Below, in pieces: positions 26,122 to 35,827 of a stretch of DNA of 64,000 bases. The stretch spans positions 4,295-68,294 of the forward strand of contig CAZSHA010000004.1 in NCBI GenBank assembly GCA_964606575.1. Direction: 5' to 3'. The notes below the pieces were generated by a model, which had not been told where the DNA came from, did not search any database, and saw only the letters and a program-made list of their open reading frames with translations. The stretch is from RGIG4576 sp964606575 (GTDB lineage Bacteria > Bacteroidota > Bacteroidia > Bacteroidales > Muribaculaceae). How positions within the stretch are numbered: position 1 is the first letter of the stretch; each line of letters begins with the position of its first letter. The translations under genes and the position numbers were made by a program.

Positions 26122-26129
26122 ACCTTTTT
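26112..26129 (+). terminator. Weak terminator at the end of the dxs operon
   Basis: AAAGG (26112-26116) pairs with CCTTT (26123-26127) across the stop codon and is followed by T residues. The stem is only 5 bp. Confidence 0.35.
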
Positions 26130-26163
26130 ATTCTTGTAAGAAGAGGTGTTGATGATTTTTTTG

Positions 26164-26171
26164 TAAATTTG
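26164..26171 (+). promoter_or_regulatory. -7 promoter box for ftsK
   Basis: TAAATTTG lies 50 nt upstream of the GTG start of ftsK. No -33 box at normal spacing is apparent. Confidence 0.45.
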
Positions 26172-26220
26172 TAGAACTGATAATTTAAAATTGAATTATT
26201 GTAAGTAATATTAATTTGCC

Positions 26221-28740
26221 GTGAGATTAAAGAACAATTATAATGATGATTTTATAGATCCAACAAGGATAGATCTTGGGAATGATATAAATCAAGAGGA
26301 AACCGAGGCTGTAGAAGCACAAGAAGAACCAAAGACTTCAATATTCAAGAAGATAAAGGATTTCTTCGGCGATGGACGTACTCGCTTTGCGTTAGGAATG
26401 ATAATGATGCTTTTCAGTATGTATCTGTTGATTGCGTTCGTTTCATTCTTTATGTCGGGCGACATAGATCAAAGCAAAGTTTCTAATTATACACCAGTGG
26501 AGTTGGCAAATACTGGTAGTGAAGTGTCAAATGCTGGTGCTGCATTTGGCGCAAGGGTTGCTAATGACCTTGTGTATAATGGCTTCGGTATAGGAGCTTT
26601 TATCTTTGTAATATGGAGTTTTGTTGTCGGTTATAGGTTTGTAAGAAAGCGTAAAACTCATTTCGCATCGTTTACTATAATATCTATAATTGGATTATGT
26701 GCAACATCAATGGTCTTAGGAACAGTGTCGTTGTACGTTGATTTGTCATTCTTTCCTCTAGGGGGAAACTTTGGTAAATATTGTAACTTGTACATGAACA
26801 AGTTGATTGGCTTGCCAGGGTTGGCTATGCTCGATTTTGTCTTAATAATGATATGGTTGTTATGTTGCCGTAATAACGTTATGGCGATATGGAATAAGAT
26901 AAAAAGTTGGATTCCAGAAAAAACGATGTCTGAAGAAGACGAAAATGAAGAAGATGAATTAGACGAGGATGAAAAATCGGGAGAAAATGAAATGCCCTCA
27001 GGTTTAACCGATTTTGAAGAAGATGAGTCAAAAGAGGAATTGAATGAGGGTGAGCAAGATACGGAAACTGATGACGAGGAAGAAGAAAATCCTTTCATGC
27101 CTGATGTCGTTGAAGTTGATGTGCAAGAAGTAGAAGAAACAGAACTTAAAGGTGACACCAAAGAAGATATAGACACAGGAACGATTTCGATAGCTCCGAA
27201 AATCGAGATGGCTAATGGCAAGATTACAGAGGCGTATGACCCAACGAAAGAATTGGCTAATTATCGTTTCCCAACGATTGACTTGTTACGAGATATTCCA
27301 GTCAAAACGATGAATGTGGATATAAACGAGCAAGAAGATAATAAGAGGCGAATAACAGAAACGTTGGAACATTATGGTATTCCAATTAAGAAGATTGATG
27401 TGTGCGTAGGTCCTACTATAACCCTTTTTGAAATAATACCTGCTGATGGAGTAAGAATATCAAAAATAAAGGGATTGGAAGATGATATTGCATTAAGCTT
27501 AGCAGCGTTAGGTATAAGAATAATAGCACCTATCCCAGGACGTGGAACGATAGGTATAGAAGTACCTAATAAAGACCCACAAACGGTGTCTATGCGTTCC
27601 GTTATAGGCTCAAAGAGGTTCAAAGAGTGTAAATATGAGTTGCCTATGGCGCTAGGTTGCACAATCTCAAACGAGGTGTTTTTAGCTGATTTGGCAAAAA
27701 TGCCGCACTTGCTTGTGGCTGGTGCGACAGGACAAGGAAAGTCGGTTGGTTTGAACGCAATTGTAACATCGTTGTTGTATAAGAAACATCCAGCTGAACT
27801 GAAATTCGTATTAATAGACCCTAAAATGGTTGAATTTAGTTTATATGGTGTACTGGAAAAACATTATTTGGCAAAACTTCCTGATGAGGAAAAGTGTATT
27901 ATAACAGATTCGACAAAGGTCGTAGCGACTTTAAATTCTTTAGTGACTGAGATGGAAAGTCGTTATATGTTGTTAAGCAACGCAAGAGTGCGTAATGTGA
28001 AAGATTATAATAAGAAATTTATAAACCGTGAGTTGAATCCAGAGAAAGGTCATAGATATATGCCATATATTGTGGTTATTATTGATGAATTCTGCGATTT
28101 GATTATGGAAGCTGGTAAGGATGTGGAACGTCCAATTGTGCGAATCGCACAAAAGGCACGTGCTGTCGGAATCCACATGATAATAGCAACTCAACGTCCT
28201 TCAACAAATGTGATAACGGGTATTATTAAGGCTAATTTCCCAGGTCGTATCGCATTCCGTGTAACGCAGATGGTGGATAGTCGTACGATTCTAGATTGTT
28301 CGGGGGCTCAACAACTAGTGGGGAAAGGCGATATGCTATTTTCAGCCAATGGTTCTATGGAACGTATTCAGTGTGCATTTGTGGATACTCCTGAGGTGGA
28401 AATGATTTGTGAACATATATCAGAACAGCTTGGTTATAGTGAGGCTTATGAATTACCGCCATACGTACCAGAAGATAATGGAGATGGAGGCGATAGCAGT
28501 TCTTCTAGTGCTAGCTTGAACGATAGAGATCCGTTGTTTGAAGAGGCTGCCGCATTTATAGTGGCTGGTGAAACAGCTTCAACATCGTCTTTACAACGCC
28601 GTTATGGTATAGGATATAATCGTGCAGGACGAATTATGGATCAGATGGAAGCGGCTGGAATTGTAGGACCATCTCAAGGAGGAAAGCCAAGACGTGTTCT
28701 AGTTGATTCTATTCAATTGACGAGTATTATAGGAAATTAA
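26221..28740 (+). CDS. ftsK: DNA translocase FtsK
   Basis: An 839-aa septal DNA pump that clears chromosome ends at division and activates XerCD recombination. The N-terminus has about four membrane helices (residues 55-220). A strongly acidic Glu/Asp/Ser linker (about 235-315) replaces the Pro/Gln-rich linker of Escherichia coli. The RecA-like motor has Walker A GATGQGKS at 501-508 and Walker B VVIIDEFCDLIM. The C-terminal winged-helix gamma domain (about 775-839, with YGIGYNRAGRIMDQME) reads orientation sequences. The likely start is GTG at 26221. LolA-like and trxB genes follow closely. Confidence 0.95.
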   Translation: MRLKNNYNDDFIDPTRIDLGNDINQEETEAVEAQEEPKTSIFKKIKDFFGDGRTRFALGMIMMLFSMYLLIAFVSFFMSGDIDQSKVSNYTPVELANTGSEVSNAGAAFGARVANDLVYNGFGIGAFIFVIWSFVVGYRFVRKRKTHFASFTIISIIGLCATSMVLGTVSLYVDLSFFPLGGNFGKYCNLYMNKLIGLPGLAMLDFVLIMIWLLCCRNNVMAIWNKIKSWIPEKTMSEEDENEEDELDEDEKSGENEMPSGLTDFEEDESKEELNEGEQDTETDDEEEENPFMPDVVEVDVQEVEETELKGDTKEDIDTGTISIAPKIEMANGKITEAYDPTKELANYRFPTIDLLRDIPVKTMNVDINEQEDNKRRITETLEHYGIPIKKIDVCVGPTITLFEIIPADGVRISKIKGLEDDIALSLAALGIRIIAPIPGRGTIGIEVPNKDPQTVSMRSVIGSKRFKECKYELPMALGCTISNEVFLADLAKMPHLLVAGATGQGKSVGLNAIVTSLLYKKHPAELKFVLIDPKMVEFSLYGVLEKHYLAKLPDEEKCIITDSTKVVATLNSLVTEMESRYMLLSNARVRNVKDYNKKFINRELNPEKGHRYMPYIVVIIDEFCDLIMEAGKDVERPIVRIAQKARAVGIHMIIATQRPSTNVITGIIKANFPGRIAFRVTQMVDSRTILDCSGAQQLVGKGDMLFSANGSMERIQCAFVDTPEVEMICEHISEQLGYSEAYELPPYVPEDNGDGGDSSSSSASLNDRDPLFEEAAAFIVAGETASTSSLQRRYGIGYNRAGRIMDQMEAAGIVGPSQGGKPRRVLVDSIQLTSIIGN

Positions 28741-28756
28741 GCGATAATAACATAAG

Positions 28757-29371
28757 ATGAGAAGGATTGTTTTTATATTGGGGCTGATTATATCAACAAT
28801 GACGTTATGTGTTGCACAGAATGCTAAAGATGTAATGTCGTTGGTTGTATCTAAATATACGAAAGCCAGAAACGTCAGTGCGTCTTTCTCGTTAATATCT
28901 CCTCAATTTAATGCGAAGGGGACAATTGTAATGAGTGGAAATAAATTCCGAATAATTTCAAATGATTATAAATGTTGGTATGATGGAAAAACTCAATGGG
29001 TTTATTCTACAGTTACTGGAGAGGTAAATATTATTGAGCCTACGTATGAGGATTTAGAAACTTCAAACCCGTATGCAGCAATAGCCGAATACCAATCAAA
29101 TTATAACGAATCGTTGAAGGCAAAAACAATTTCATCATATTTGATTAATTTGAAAGCTAAGAAAAAAGATGCTTATATAACAAATTTGCTTCTGACGATA
29201 GCTAAAAGCAGTAATCGTATTACAAAAGCTGATGTGTCTATGAGTGATGGCTCTAGCCAGACACTTATATTTTCGAATTATAAAAATGATGATAACAGTG
29301 TGAGCGATGCAACTTTTAAGTTTGATAAATCATTAGTGCCGACAGGAACAACTGTCGTAGATTTAAGATAA
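28757..29371 (+). CDS. LolA-like outer membrane lipoprotein chaperone
   Basis: A 204-aa periplasmic protein with a signal peptide (MRRIVFILGLIISTMTLCVAQ). The body shows the LolA pattern of an N-terminal helix (AKDVMSLVVSKYTKARNVSASF) and an antiparallel sheet with GTIVMSGNKFRI and KCWYDGKTQWVYS. Proteins of this group carry lipoproteins from the inner to the outer membrane, though Bacteroidetes versions are divergent. It lies 16 nt after ftsK, an association common in this phylum, and 27 nt before trxB. Confidence 0.82.
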   Translation: MRRIVFILGLIISTMTLCVAQNAKDVMSLVVSKYTKARNVSASFSLISPQFNAKGTIVMSGNKFRIISNDYKCWYDGKTQWVYSTVTGEVNIIEPTYEDLETSNPYAAIAEYQSNYNESLKAKTISSYLINLKAKKKDAYITNLLLTIAKSSNRITKADVSMSDGSSQTLIFSNYKNDDNSVSDATFKFDKSLVPTGTTVVDLR

Positions 29372-29398
29372 ATAGTAAAAACAATAAAAAGATATACA

Positions 29399-30346
29399 AT
29401 GGAAACAGAAAAAGTAAAATGCTTAATAATAGGATCAGGACCTGCTGGCTATACCGCAGCTATATACACATCAAGGGCTAATTTATCGCCTGTTTTATAT
29501 GAGGGCTTGCAACCAGGCGGACAATTGACGACAACTTCTGAAATTGAAAATTTCCCGGGTTATCCAGATGGGGTGGGAGGTTTTGATATTATGGAAGATA
29601 TGAAATCTCAGGCTGAACGCTTTGGTGCTGATATTAGAGCTGGTTATGTTGAGACAGTAGATTTGTCTGTTAGACCGTTCAAGGCTGTTGTTGACGGAAC
29701 AAAGCATATTGAGGCAGACGCAATAATTATCGCTACTGGTGCATCAGCAAAATATTTAGGATTGGATGATGAAAAAAAATATGCTGGTATGGGAGTGTCG
29801 GCATGTGCCACGTGTGACGGTTTCTTCTACCGTAAGAAGGTGGTGGCTGTAGTAGGTGGTGGTGATACTGCATGTGAAGAAGCTATGTATCTTAGCAGTT
29901 TGGCTAAAGAAGTATATATGATTGTTCGAAAAGATTATTTGCGTGCATCACAAGTAATGCAAGACCGTGTGTTGAATAAAGAAAACATCCATGTCCTATT
30001 TAACACCAATACAATGGGATTGTTTGGTGAGAATGGGGTAGAAGGTGCTCATTTGGTTAAGTTTAAAGGAACACCGCAAGAAGTGGAGTTGGATATTGCG
30101 ATAGATGGTTTCTTTTTAGCAATAGGACATAAACCTAATACTGATTTCTTGGGTGGTCAGATTACGCTAGATGAAAATGGTTACATCGTGACAGAGGGAG
30201 CTTCAACGAAAACAAATATTCCAGGCGTTTTTGCTGCTGGTGATGTAGCTGATCCACACTATCGTCAAGCAATTTCGGCTGCGGGAATGGGATGCCGTGC
30301 TGCTATGGATGCTGAAAGATATTTGTCAGATAATAATTTGAAATAA
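29399..30346 (+). CDS. trxB: Thioredoxin-disulfide reductase
   Basis: A 315-aa flavoprotein that reduces thioredoxin with NADPH. The FAD-binding motif GSGPAGYTAA is near residue 12. The redox centre CATC is at Cys136 and Cys139, inside the NADPH domain (VVGGGDTACEEA just after). The C-terminal FAD segment is GVFAAGDVAD. Length and order are those of the low-molecular-weight bacterial enzyme. It ends the ftsK-lolA-trxB run and is closed by a terminator. Confidence 0.96.
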   Translation: METEKVKCLIIGSGPAGYTAAIYTSRANLSPVLYEGLQPGGQLTTTSEIENFPGYPDGVGGFDIMEDMKSQAERFGADIRAGYVETVDLSVRPFKAVVDGTKHIEADAIIIATGASAKYLGLDDEKKYAGMGVSACATCDGFFYRKKVVAVVGGGDTACEEAMYLSSLAKEVYMIVRKDYLRASQVMQDRVLNKENIHVLFNTNTMGLFGENGVEGAHLVKFKGTPQEVELDIAIDGFFLAIGHKPNTDFLGGQITLDENGYIVTEGASTKTNIPGVFAAGDVADPHYRQAISAAGMGCRAAMDAERYLSDNNLK

Positions 30347-30377
30347 CGATAAAAATAAATAATCATCGTATTGATAT

Positions 30378-30417
30378 TTGGTTGCTGGTAAATAATTATC
30401 GGCAACCAATTTTTTTT
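30378..30417 (+). terminator. Terminator after trxB
   Basis: TTGGTTGC (30378-30385) pairs with GCAACCAA (30402-30409), followed by eight T. Confidence 0.8.
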
Positions 30418-30463
30418 GTATGAATTTAAAGTTGCATAATTATCGTATTATGAATTTTAATGC

Positions 30464-30471
30464 TATATTTG
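30464..30471 (+). promoter_or_regulatory. -7 promoter box for the lplA-gcv operon
   Basis: TATATTTG lies 27 nt before the chosen lplA start and downstream of the trxB terminator. It makes the upstream in-frame start at 30460 impossible. Confidence 0.5.
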
Positions 30472-30498
30472 CATAATAACAAACGAGTAACTCTTAAC

Positions 30499-31473
30499 AT
30501 GAAATATATAAGCCTTGCCAATACAAATGCACATCGACTTCCATTTTATCTTGCAATGGAAGAGTATATTGCAAAGTATCTTGATGAAGACGAGGCTTTC
30601 TTTATGTGGCAGGTGCGACCTACAGTCATTTTTGGCAGAAATCAATTGATTGAAAAAGAAGTTAATTTGCAGTACTGCAAGGCACATGGAATTGAAACCT
30701 ATCGTAGAAAAAGTGGTGGTGGATGTGTATATGCCGATATGGGAAATATTATGTTTTCCTATATAACGAAAACATATAATGTTGCCGAGGCTTATGGTAA
30801 ATATATTTCAAAGATTGTTGACGCATTAAAAACTCTTGGAGTATATGCAATGGCTTCGGGGAGAAACGATATTGTCATCGACGGAAGAAAAGTATCAGGT
30901 AACGCCTTTTATCATGTGAATGGCAAGAGTGTTGTTCATGGGACAATGCTATATGATACCGACGTTGCTAATATGGAAAATGCAATAACGCCTGCAGTAG
31001 CTAAATTAATATCGAAAGGTGTTGATTCCGTGCGTAATCGAATAACGATTTTAAATAAATACTTGAGTATCTCAATAGATGATTTCAAGAAAATAATCAT
31101 AAAAGATTTGTGCGATGAAACTGTCGTTTTGGATGAGCAGGCTGAAAGCGTTATATCTGATATAGAGAAAACCTATCTGAGCGATAGTTTCATATATGGT
31201 AATAATCCGCATTGCAACATTGAAAAAAATACACGAATTGAGGGTGTGGGTGAATTTAAAGTATTAATCGAAGTGAATAAATCTATTATAAAGAAAATCA
31301 ATATAATGGGCGACTACTTTTTGAATGGAGAAATAGATGCCCAATTATTAGAGAAACTTATCGGTATACCCTATGATGAATGTTCTATAAGGTGTGCCTT
31401 AGATGATGTGAATGTGGGTGATGTCATTTTGAATTTAAACAAGGAACAATTTATAAAATTAATAATAATCTAA
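30499..31473 (+). CDS. lplA: Lipoate-protein ligase
   Basis: A 324-aa ligase that attaches free lipoate to the lysine of lipoyl domains, such as GcvH. The LplA/biotin ligase core is visible: WQVRPTVIFGRNQ, YRRKSGGGCVYAD (lipoyl-AMP loop), SGRNDIVIDGRKVSGNAF with the key Lys, and HGTMLY. A C-terminal accessory domain begins around residue 245. The ATG at 30499 is chosen because the promoter box ends at 30471. It is 8 nt upstream of gcvT and thus the first gene of the glycine cleavage operon. Confidence 0.93.
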   Translation: MKYISLANTNAHRLPFYLAMEEYIAKYLDEDEAFFMWQVRPTVIFGRNQLIEKEVNLQYCKAHGIETYRRKSGGGCVYADMGNIMFSYITKTYNVAEAYGKYISKIVDALKTLGVYAMASGRNDIVIDGRKVSGNAFYHVNGKSVVHGTMLYDTDVANMENAITPAVAKLISKGVDSVRNRITILNKYLSISIDDFKKIIIKDLCDETVVLDEQAESVISDIEKTYLSDSFIYGNNPHCNIEKNTRIEGVGEFKVLIEVNKSIIKKINIMGDYFLNGEIDAQLLEKLIGIPYDECSIRCALDDVNVGDVILNLNKEQFIKLIII

Positions 31474-31481
31474 TAACTGAT

Positions 31482-32576
31482 ATGGAAGCAAATAAAAGAA
31501 CATGCCTATATGACAAGCATGTAGCTTTGGGGGCTTTGATAAGTCCATTTGGAGGTTTTGATATGCCTATCCAGTATGCTGGAATAGTTGAGGAACATAA
31601 TGCGGTGAGAAATCATTGTGGTGTTTTTGATGTATCTCACATGGGTGAGGTGAGCGTAAAAGGTGAAGATGCTGAGAAATTTGTGAATCACATTTTTACG
31701 AATGACATATCTAATGCTCCTATAGGAAAGATCTTCTATGGCTTAATGCTTTATCCTAATGGAGGTGCAGTAGATGATTTGCTTGTGTACAAGCGTGGAG
31801 AAAAAGACTTTTTCCTTGTGATAAATGCAGCTAACATAGACAAAGATGTTGATTGGATTATGCAGAATAAGGATGGGTATAAAGTGGAAGTTGTAAATGA
31901 AAGCGAGCAATATGGTGAGATTGCTGTTCAAGGACCAGAGGCAGAAGACAGCATAGAAAACATATTGGGAGTAACTTGTGCTGAATTAGGTTTCTACACT
32001 TTCAAGGAGTTAGATATTGCAGGTGAAACAATCATCATAAGCCGTACTGGTTATACTGGAGAAGACGGTTTTGAAATATATGCAAGCCATGAATTGACTT
32101 GCAAACTATGGGATAAGTTGATTGAGTCTGGCAAGGTTGCACCATGTGGATTGGGTTGCCGTGATACGTTGCGTTTTGAGGTGGGATTGCCACTTTATGG
32201 CGATGAGTTGAGCGCGGAAATCACCCCAATCGAGGCATGCCTCGGAATCTTCGTGAAGACCGATAAAGAGGAATTCATTGGAAAAGATGTTGTGAAGAAA
32301 CAGAAGGAAGAGGGGGTGCCACGTAAACTTGTAGGAATAGAATTGCATGATAAGGCTATTCCACGTCATGGCTACGAAGTGTTGTCGGGTGACGAGGTGA
32401 TAGGTTATGTTACAACAGGCTATCGTTGTATATCTGTTGACAAGAGCGTAGCTTTAGCATTGATTGACTCTAAGTTTGCTAATATGGGCGATTCTGTCAA
32501 GATTAAGATTCGCAAAAAAGTGTTTGACGGAACAATAGTCGCGCGTAAATTCTATAAAAAGAGTTACAAGAAATAA
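31482..32576 (+). CDS. gcvT: Glycine cleavage system T protein (aminomethyltransferase)
   Basis: A 364-aa protein that moves the methylene unit from the GcvH-bound aminomethyl group to tetrahydrofolate and releases ammonia. The typical opening FGGFDMPIQYAGIVEEHNAV is followed by VFDVSHMGE, SRTGYTGEDGFEIY and the C-terminal RRGV-like barrel domain (RCISVDKSVALALI). It is the second gene of the lplA-gcvT-gcvH-gcvPA-gcvPB-lpdA unit. Confidence 0.97.
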   Translation: MEANKRTCLYDKHVALGALISPFGGFDMPIQYAGIVEEHNAVRNHCGVFDVSHMGEVSVKGEDAEKFVNHIFTNDISNAPIGKIFYGLMLYPNGGAVDDLLVYKRGEKDFFLVINAANIDKDVDWIMQNKDGYKVEVVNESEQYGEIAVQGPEAEDSIENILGVTCAELGFYTFKELDIAGETIIISRTGYTGEDGFEIYASHELTCKLWDKLIESGKVAPCGLGCRDTLRFEVGLPLYGDELSAEITPIEACLGIFVKTDKEEFIGKDVVKKQKEEGVPRKLVGIELHDKAIPRHGYEVLSGDEVIGYVTTGYRCISVDKSVALALIDSKFANMGDSVKIKIRKKVFDGTIVARKFYKKSYKK

Positions 32577-32605
32577 ATTTAATAACAATATAAAATTAAA
32601 AAATT

Positions 32606-32992
32606 ATGAGCAAGATATTAGAAGGGCTTTATTATGCTGAGTCACACGAGTTTGTAAAAGTTGAAGGTGAATTTGGTTATGTTGGTATAACTGATTATGC
32701 TCAAGAGCAATTAGGTAATGTCGTTTATGTAGATATGCCAGAGGTTGACGATGAAGTTACTGCTGGTGAGGAATTTGGTGCTGTAGAAAGTGTTAAGGCT
32801 GCTAGTGACCTTTATTCTCCTGTAAGCGGAGTGGTAGTGGAAGTGAATGAGGAATTGGACGGCGATCCTGGAGCAATTAATAAAGATGCTTATGCTAATT
32901 GGATTATAAAGGTGAAATTGAGTAATCCTAGCGAAGTGGAGAACTTGATGGATGCTGAAGCATACGCAAAGTGCATTGAAAACGAACATTAA
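32606..32992 (+). CDS. gcvH: Glycine cleavage system H protein
   Basis: A 128-aa lipoyl carrier that shuttles intermediates between P, T and L proteins. The lipoylation site is Lys64 in GAVESVKAASDLYSP. The opening YYAESHEFVKVEG and the C-terminal WIIKVKL are standard. It is presumably lipoylated by the lplA product encoded in the same operon. Confidence 0.97.
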   Translation: MSKILEGLYYAESHEFVKVEGEFGYVGITDYAQEQLGNVVYVDMPEVDDEVTAGEEFGAVESVKAASDLYSPVSGVVVEVNEELDGDPGAINKDAYANWIIKVKLSNPSEVENLMDAEAYAKCIENEH

Positions 32993-33010
32993 TCAGAAAT
33001 AAAAGCCAAT

Positions 33011-34336
33011 ATGAATTATAAGTATTTTCCGCATACTGCCAGCGAGCTTGATAAAATGCTTGAGGTGTGCGGAAAACGCTCTTTGGATGAACTTTTTGAT
33101 GAAATTCCAGAAGAAATCCAATTTAAGCGTGACTATGATTTGCCTAGCGAGATGAGCGAGGTTGAGTTGCGTAGGTTCTTCGCTGAACTAGGTGCGAAAA
33201 ACATACCTCTTACTTGTTTTGCTGGTGCTGGATGTTATGACCATTATTCGCCAGCTGTTATATCGCATATAATCAGCCGTTCGGAGTTTTTAACCTCATA
33301 CACGCCGTATCAATCTGAAATATCTCAAGGCACGTTGCAATATATTTTTGAGTTCCAGTCAATGATGGCAGAACTTACTGGTATGGAAGTGGCTAACGCT
33401 TCGATGTACGACGGTGCGACAGCTACAGCCGAAGCGATGATGATGACGGTGAGTGCCGCAAAAAAGAAAAATAAGGTTTTGGTTTCGTCTACATTGAATC
33501 CAAATGTTAAAGATGTACTTGAAACTTATTCTAAATATAACGGTATTGACCTTGAGTATATAGCAGAGAAAGGCGGTATTACAGATAAGGCTGATTTTGA
33601 GTCTAAAATTTCGGCTGGCGATGTGGCTGGTGTTATAGTAGCTGCACCTAACTATTATGGTATCATTGAGGACTATAGCGGCTGGGCAGATACGTGCCAT
33701 GCACAAAAGTCGTTGTTGGCTGTTAATTGTCAGGCTTCTGCTCTTGGAGCTATTAAATCTCCAGGAGAGTGGGGTGCTGATATCGCCGCTGGAGATGGAC
33801 AAAGTTTTGGTATTCCGATGAGTTTCGGAGGCCCATACGTAGGTTTCTTATGCACAAGGAAATCATTAATCCGAAAAATGCCTGGGCGTGTTGTGGGTGC
33901 TACAAAGGATTTGAACGGAAAACGCTCGTTCGTGCTTACGTTGCAAGCGCGTGAGCAGCATATCCGTCGTGAAAAGGCTACCAGCAATATATGTTCTAAT
34001 CAGAGCCTTATGGCATTGTATGTTACAATATATATGTCGCTTATGGGCTCAAAAGGTCTGAAAGAGGTTAATGAGCTAGGCTATAGCGGCGCTCATTATC
34101 TAGCAGAGCAACTTTGCTTGACAGGCAAATGTGAGCTTGCATATCCCGATAAGCCTTTCTTGAATGAATTTGCGGTGAGATCCACGTTAGATATAGACAG
34201 GTTGCAAGCGGCATGTGCCGAACAAGGTTTGTTGGCTGGCGTAAAGATTGCCGATGATAAATTGTTGCTTTGCGTAACAGAGATGCGTAGCAAGGCGGAG
34301 ATTGATAAATTAGTGGAAATAGTAAAACAATTTTAA
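33011..34336 (+). CDS. gcvPA: Glycine dehydrogenase (decarboxylating) subunit 1
   Basis: A 441-aa N-terminal half of the P protein, as in the split two-subunit form. The family segments FAGAGCYDHYSPAVI, TSYTPYQSEISQGTLQ and VANASMYDGATATAEA are present. This subunit lacks the PLP lysine and pairs with GcvPB to decarboxylate glycine. It is followed by gcvPB after 12 nt. Confidence 0.97.
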   Translation: MNYKYFPHTASELDKMLEVCGKRSLDELFDEIPEEIQFKRDYDLPSEMSEVELRRFFAELGAKNIPLTCFAGAGCYDHYSPAVISHIISRSEFLTSYTPYQSEISQGTLQYIFEFQSMMAELTGMEVANASMYDGATATAEAMMMTVSAAKKKNKVLVSSTLNPNVKDVLETYSKYNGIDLEYIAEKGGITDKADFESKISAGDVAGVIVAAPNYYGIIEDYSGWADTCHAQKSLLAVNCQASALGAIKSPGEWGADIAAGDGQSFGIPMSFGGPYVGFLCTRKSLIRKMPGRVVGATKDLNGKRSFVLTLQAREQHIRREKATSNICSNQSLMALYVTIYMSLMGSKGLKEVNELGYSGAHYLAEQLCLTGKCELAYPDKPFLNEFAVRSTLDIDRLQAACAEQGLLAGVKIADDKLLLCVTEMRSKAEIDKLVEIVKQF

Positions 34337-34348
34337 GCCTGAACGATT

Positions 34349-35827
34349 ATGAACAGTACATTTTATGGAAAATTGATATTCGAGTTAGGCGAAACCGGTA
34401 GAGTAGGTTACTCTTTGCCTAAAAATGAGTTGCCAAGCTATAATATGGCATCTTTGCCTGATAACTTGAAGCGTGAAACAGAAATGGCATTGCCTGAAGT
34501 TGACGAGTTATCGGTAGTACGCCATTATACTAATATGAGCAACAATAATTTCGGTGTTGACACAGGATTTTATCCGCTAGGCTCATGTACTATGAAGTAT
34601 AATCCTAAGATTAATGAGGAGATTAGCGGTTTGCCGTCTTTCGCATCATTGCATCCGTTGCAAAGCATTGACACTGTGCAAGGAGCATTGGAGGTGTATT
34701 ATAATCTTCAACGAAGCCTATCGGAGATTTCTGGATTGAGTGAATTCACATTAAATCCATTTGCTGGTGCTCATGGCGAGTTGACTGGATTGATGGTGAT
34801 TCGCGCATACCATAATAGTAAGGGTGATTTTAAACGTGTAAAAGTGATCGTACCTGATTCGGCTCATGGTACAAACCCAGCCAGTGCTGCCGTTTGTGGT
34901 TTGCAAGTCGTTCAAGTGAAAAGTCTTGCCGATGGCACTGTGGATGTTGAAGATTTGAAAGCTCATTTAGATGACACCGTTGCTGCTATAATGATGACAA
35001 ATCCTAATACGCTCGGTATTTTTGAACGCAACATACCCGAAATTGCTAAATTGGTGCATGATTGTGGCGGTTTGCTTTATTACGATGGAGCTAATCTTAA
35101 TGCTTTGCTTGGGAAATGCCGTCCTGGTGATATGGGATTTGACGTTATGCACATCAATTTGCACAAGACATTCTCTACTCCTCATGGTGGTGGTGGCCCC
35201 GGCTCTGGTCCTGTGGGTGTTCGTGCTGGTTTGGAGAAATTCTTGCCTAATCCCCATGTTAAGAAGGACGAGAATGGGAAGTTCTATATTGACAAAGATA
35301 AGGATGCTCTAGGTTCTGTTTCAGCGTTTACTGGCAACTTCAGTGTTATGCTGAAAGCTTATTCATATATATTGACGCTTGGCAAAGAGAACCTCAAGAT
35401 GGTTGGACCATACGCAACTTTGAATGCCAATTATATAAAGGATTCGTTGAAAGATGTGTTTGAATTGCCAATAGACGTAGTGTGCAAGCATGAGTTTGTA
35501 TTCGACGGATTGAAGGACAAGAGTCAAGGTGTTACCACTATGAATGTGGCAAAACGCCTGCTTGATTACGGTTTCCATGCTCCAACGATATATTTTCCGC
35601 TGTTGTTCCATGAATCATTGATGATAGAACCGTGTGAGAACGAGAGCAAGGACACGCTTGACAATTTTATTGCGGTGATGCGAAAGATTGCACAAGAGGC
35701 AGCCGAAGACCCTGAAATGGTGAAAACTTCACCACACAATACGCCTGTGCGTCGTCCTGATGATACGCTTGCGGCTACACATCCTATTGTGACTTATCGT
35801 GAACTATTAGCCGACACTGAGGCATGA
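34349..35827 (+). CDS. gcvPB: Glycine dehydrogenase (decarboxylating) subunit 2
   Basis: A 492-aa C-terminal half of the split P protein. It carries the PLP-binding Lys273 in the motif HINLHKTFSTPHGGGGPG, with DSAHGTNPASA upstream and NTPVRRPDD near the end. Together with GcvPA it decarboxylates glycine and passes the aminomethyl group to GcvH. Its stop overlaps the lpdA start by four bases (ATGA). Confidence 0.97.
   Translation: MNSTFYGKLIFELGETGRVGYSLPKNELPSYNMASLPDNLKRETEMALPEVDELSVVRHYTNMSNNNFGVDTGFYPLGSCTMKYNPKINEEISGLPSFASLHPLQSIDTVQGALEVYYNLQRSLSEISGLSEFTLNPFAGAHGELTGLMVIRAYHNSKGDFKRVKVIVPDSAHGTNPASAAVCGLQVVQVKSLADGTVDVEDLKAHLDDTVAAIMMTNPNTLGIFERNIPEIAKLVHDCGGLLYYDGANLNALLGKCRPGDMGFDVMHINLHKTFSTPHGGGGPGSGPVGVRAGLEKFLPNPHVKKDENGKFYIDKDKDALGSVSAFTGNFSVMLKAYSYILTLGKENLKMVGPYATLNANYIKDSLKDVFELPIDVVCKHEFVFDGLKDKSQGVTTMNVAKRLLDYGFHAPTIYFPLLFHESLMIEPCENESKDTLDNFIAVMRKIAQEAAEDPEMVKTSPHNTPVRRPDDTLAATHPIVTYRELLADTEA

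Noticed and set aside
26658..27221. 187-codon minus-strand frame, Ser-rich, inside ftsK
   Set aside because: It is the mirror of the GAA/GAT-rich acidic linker of FtsK; no domain, promoter or start supports it.
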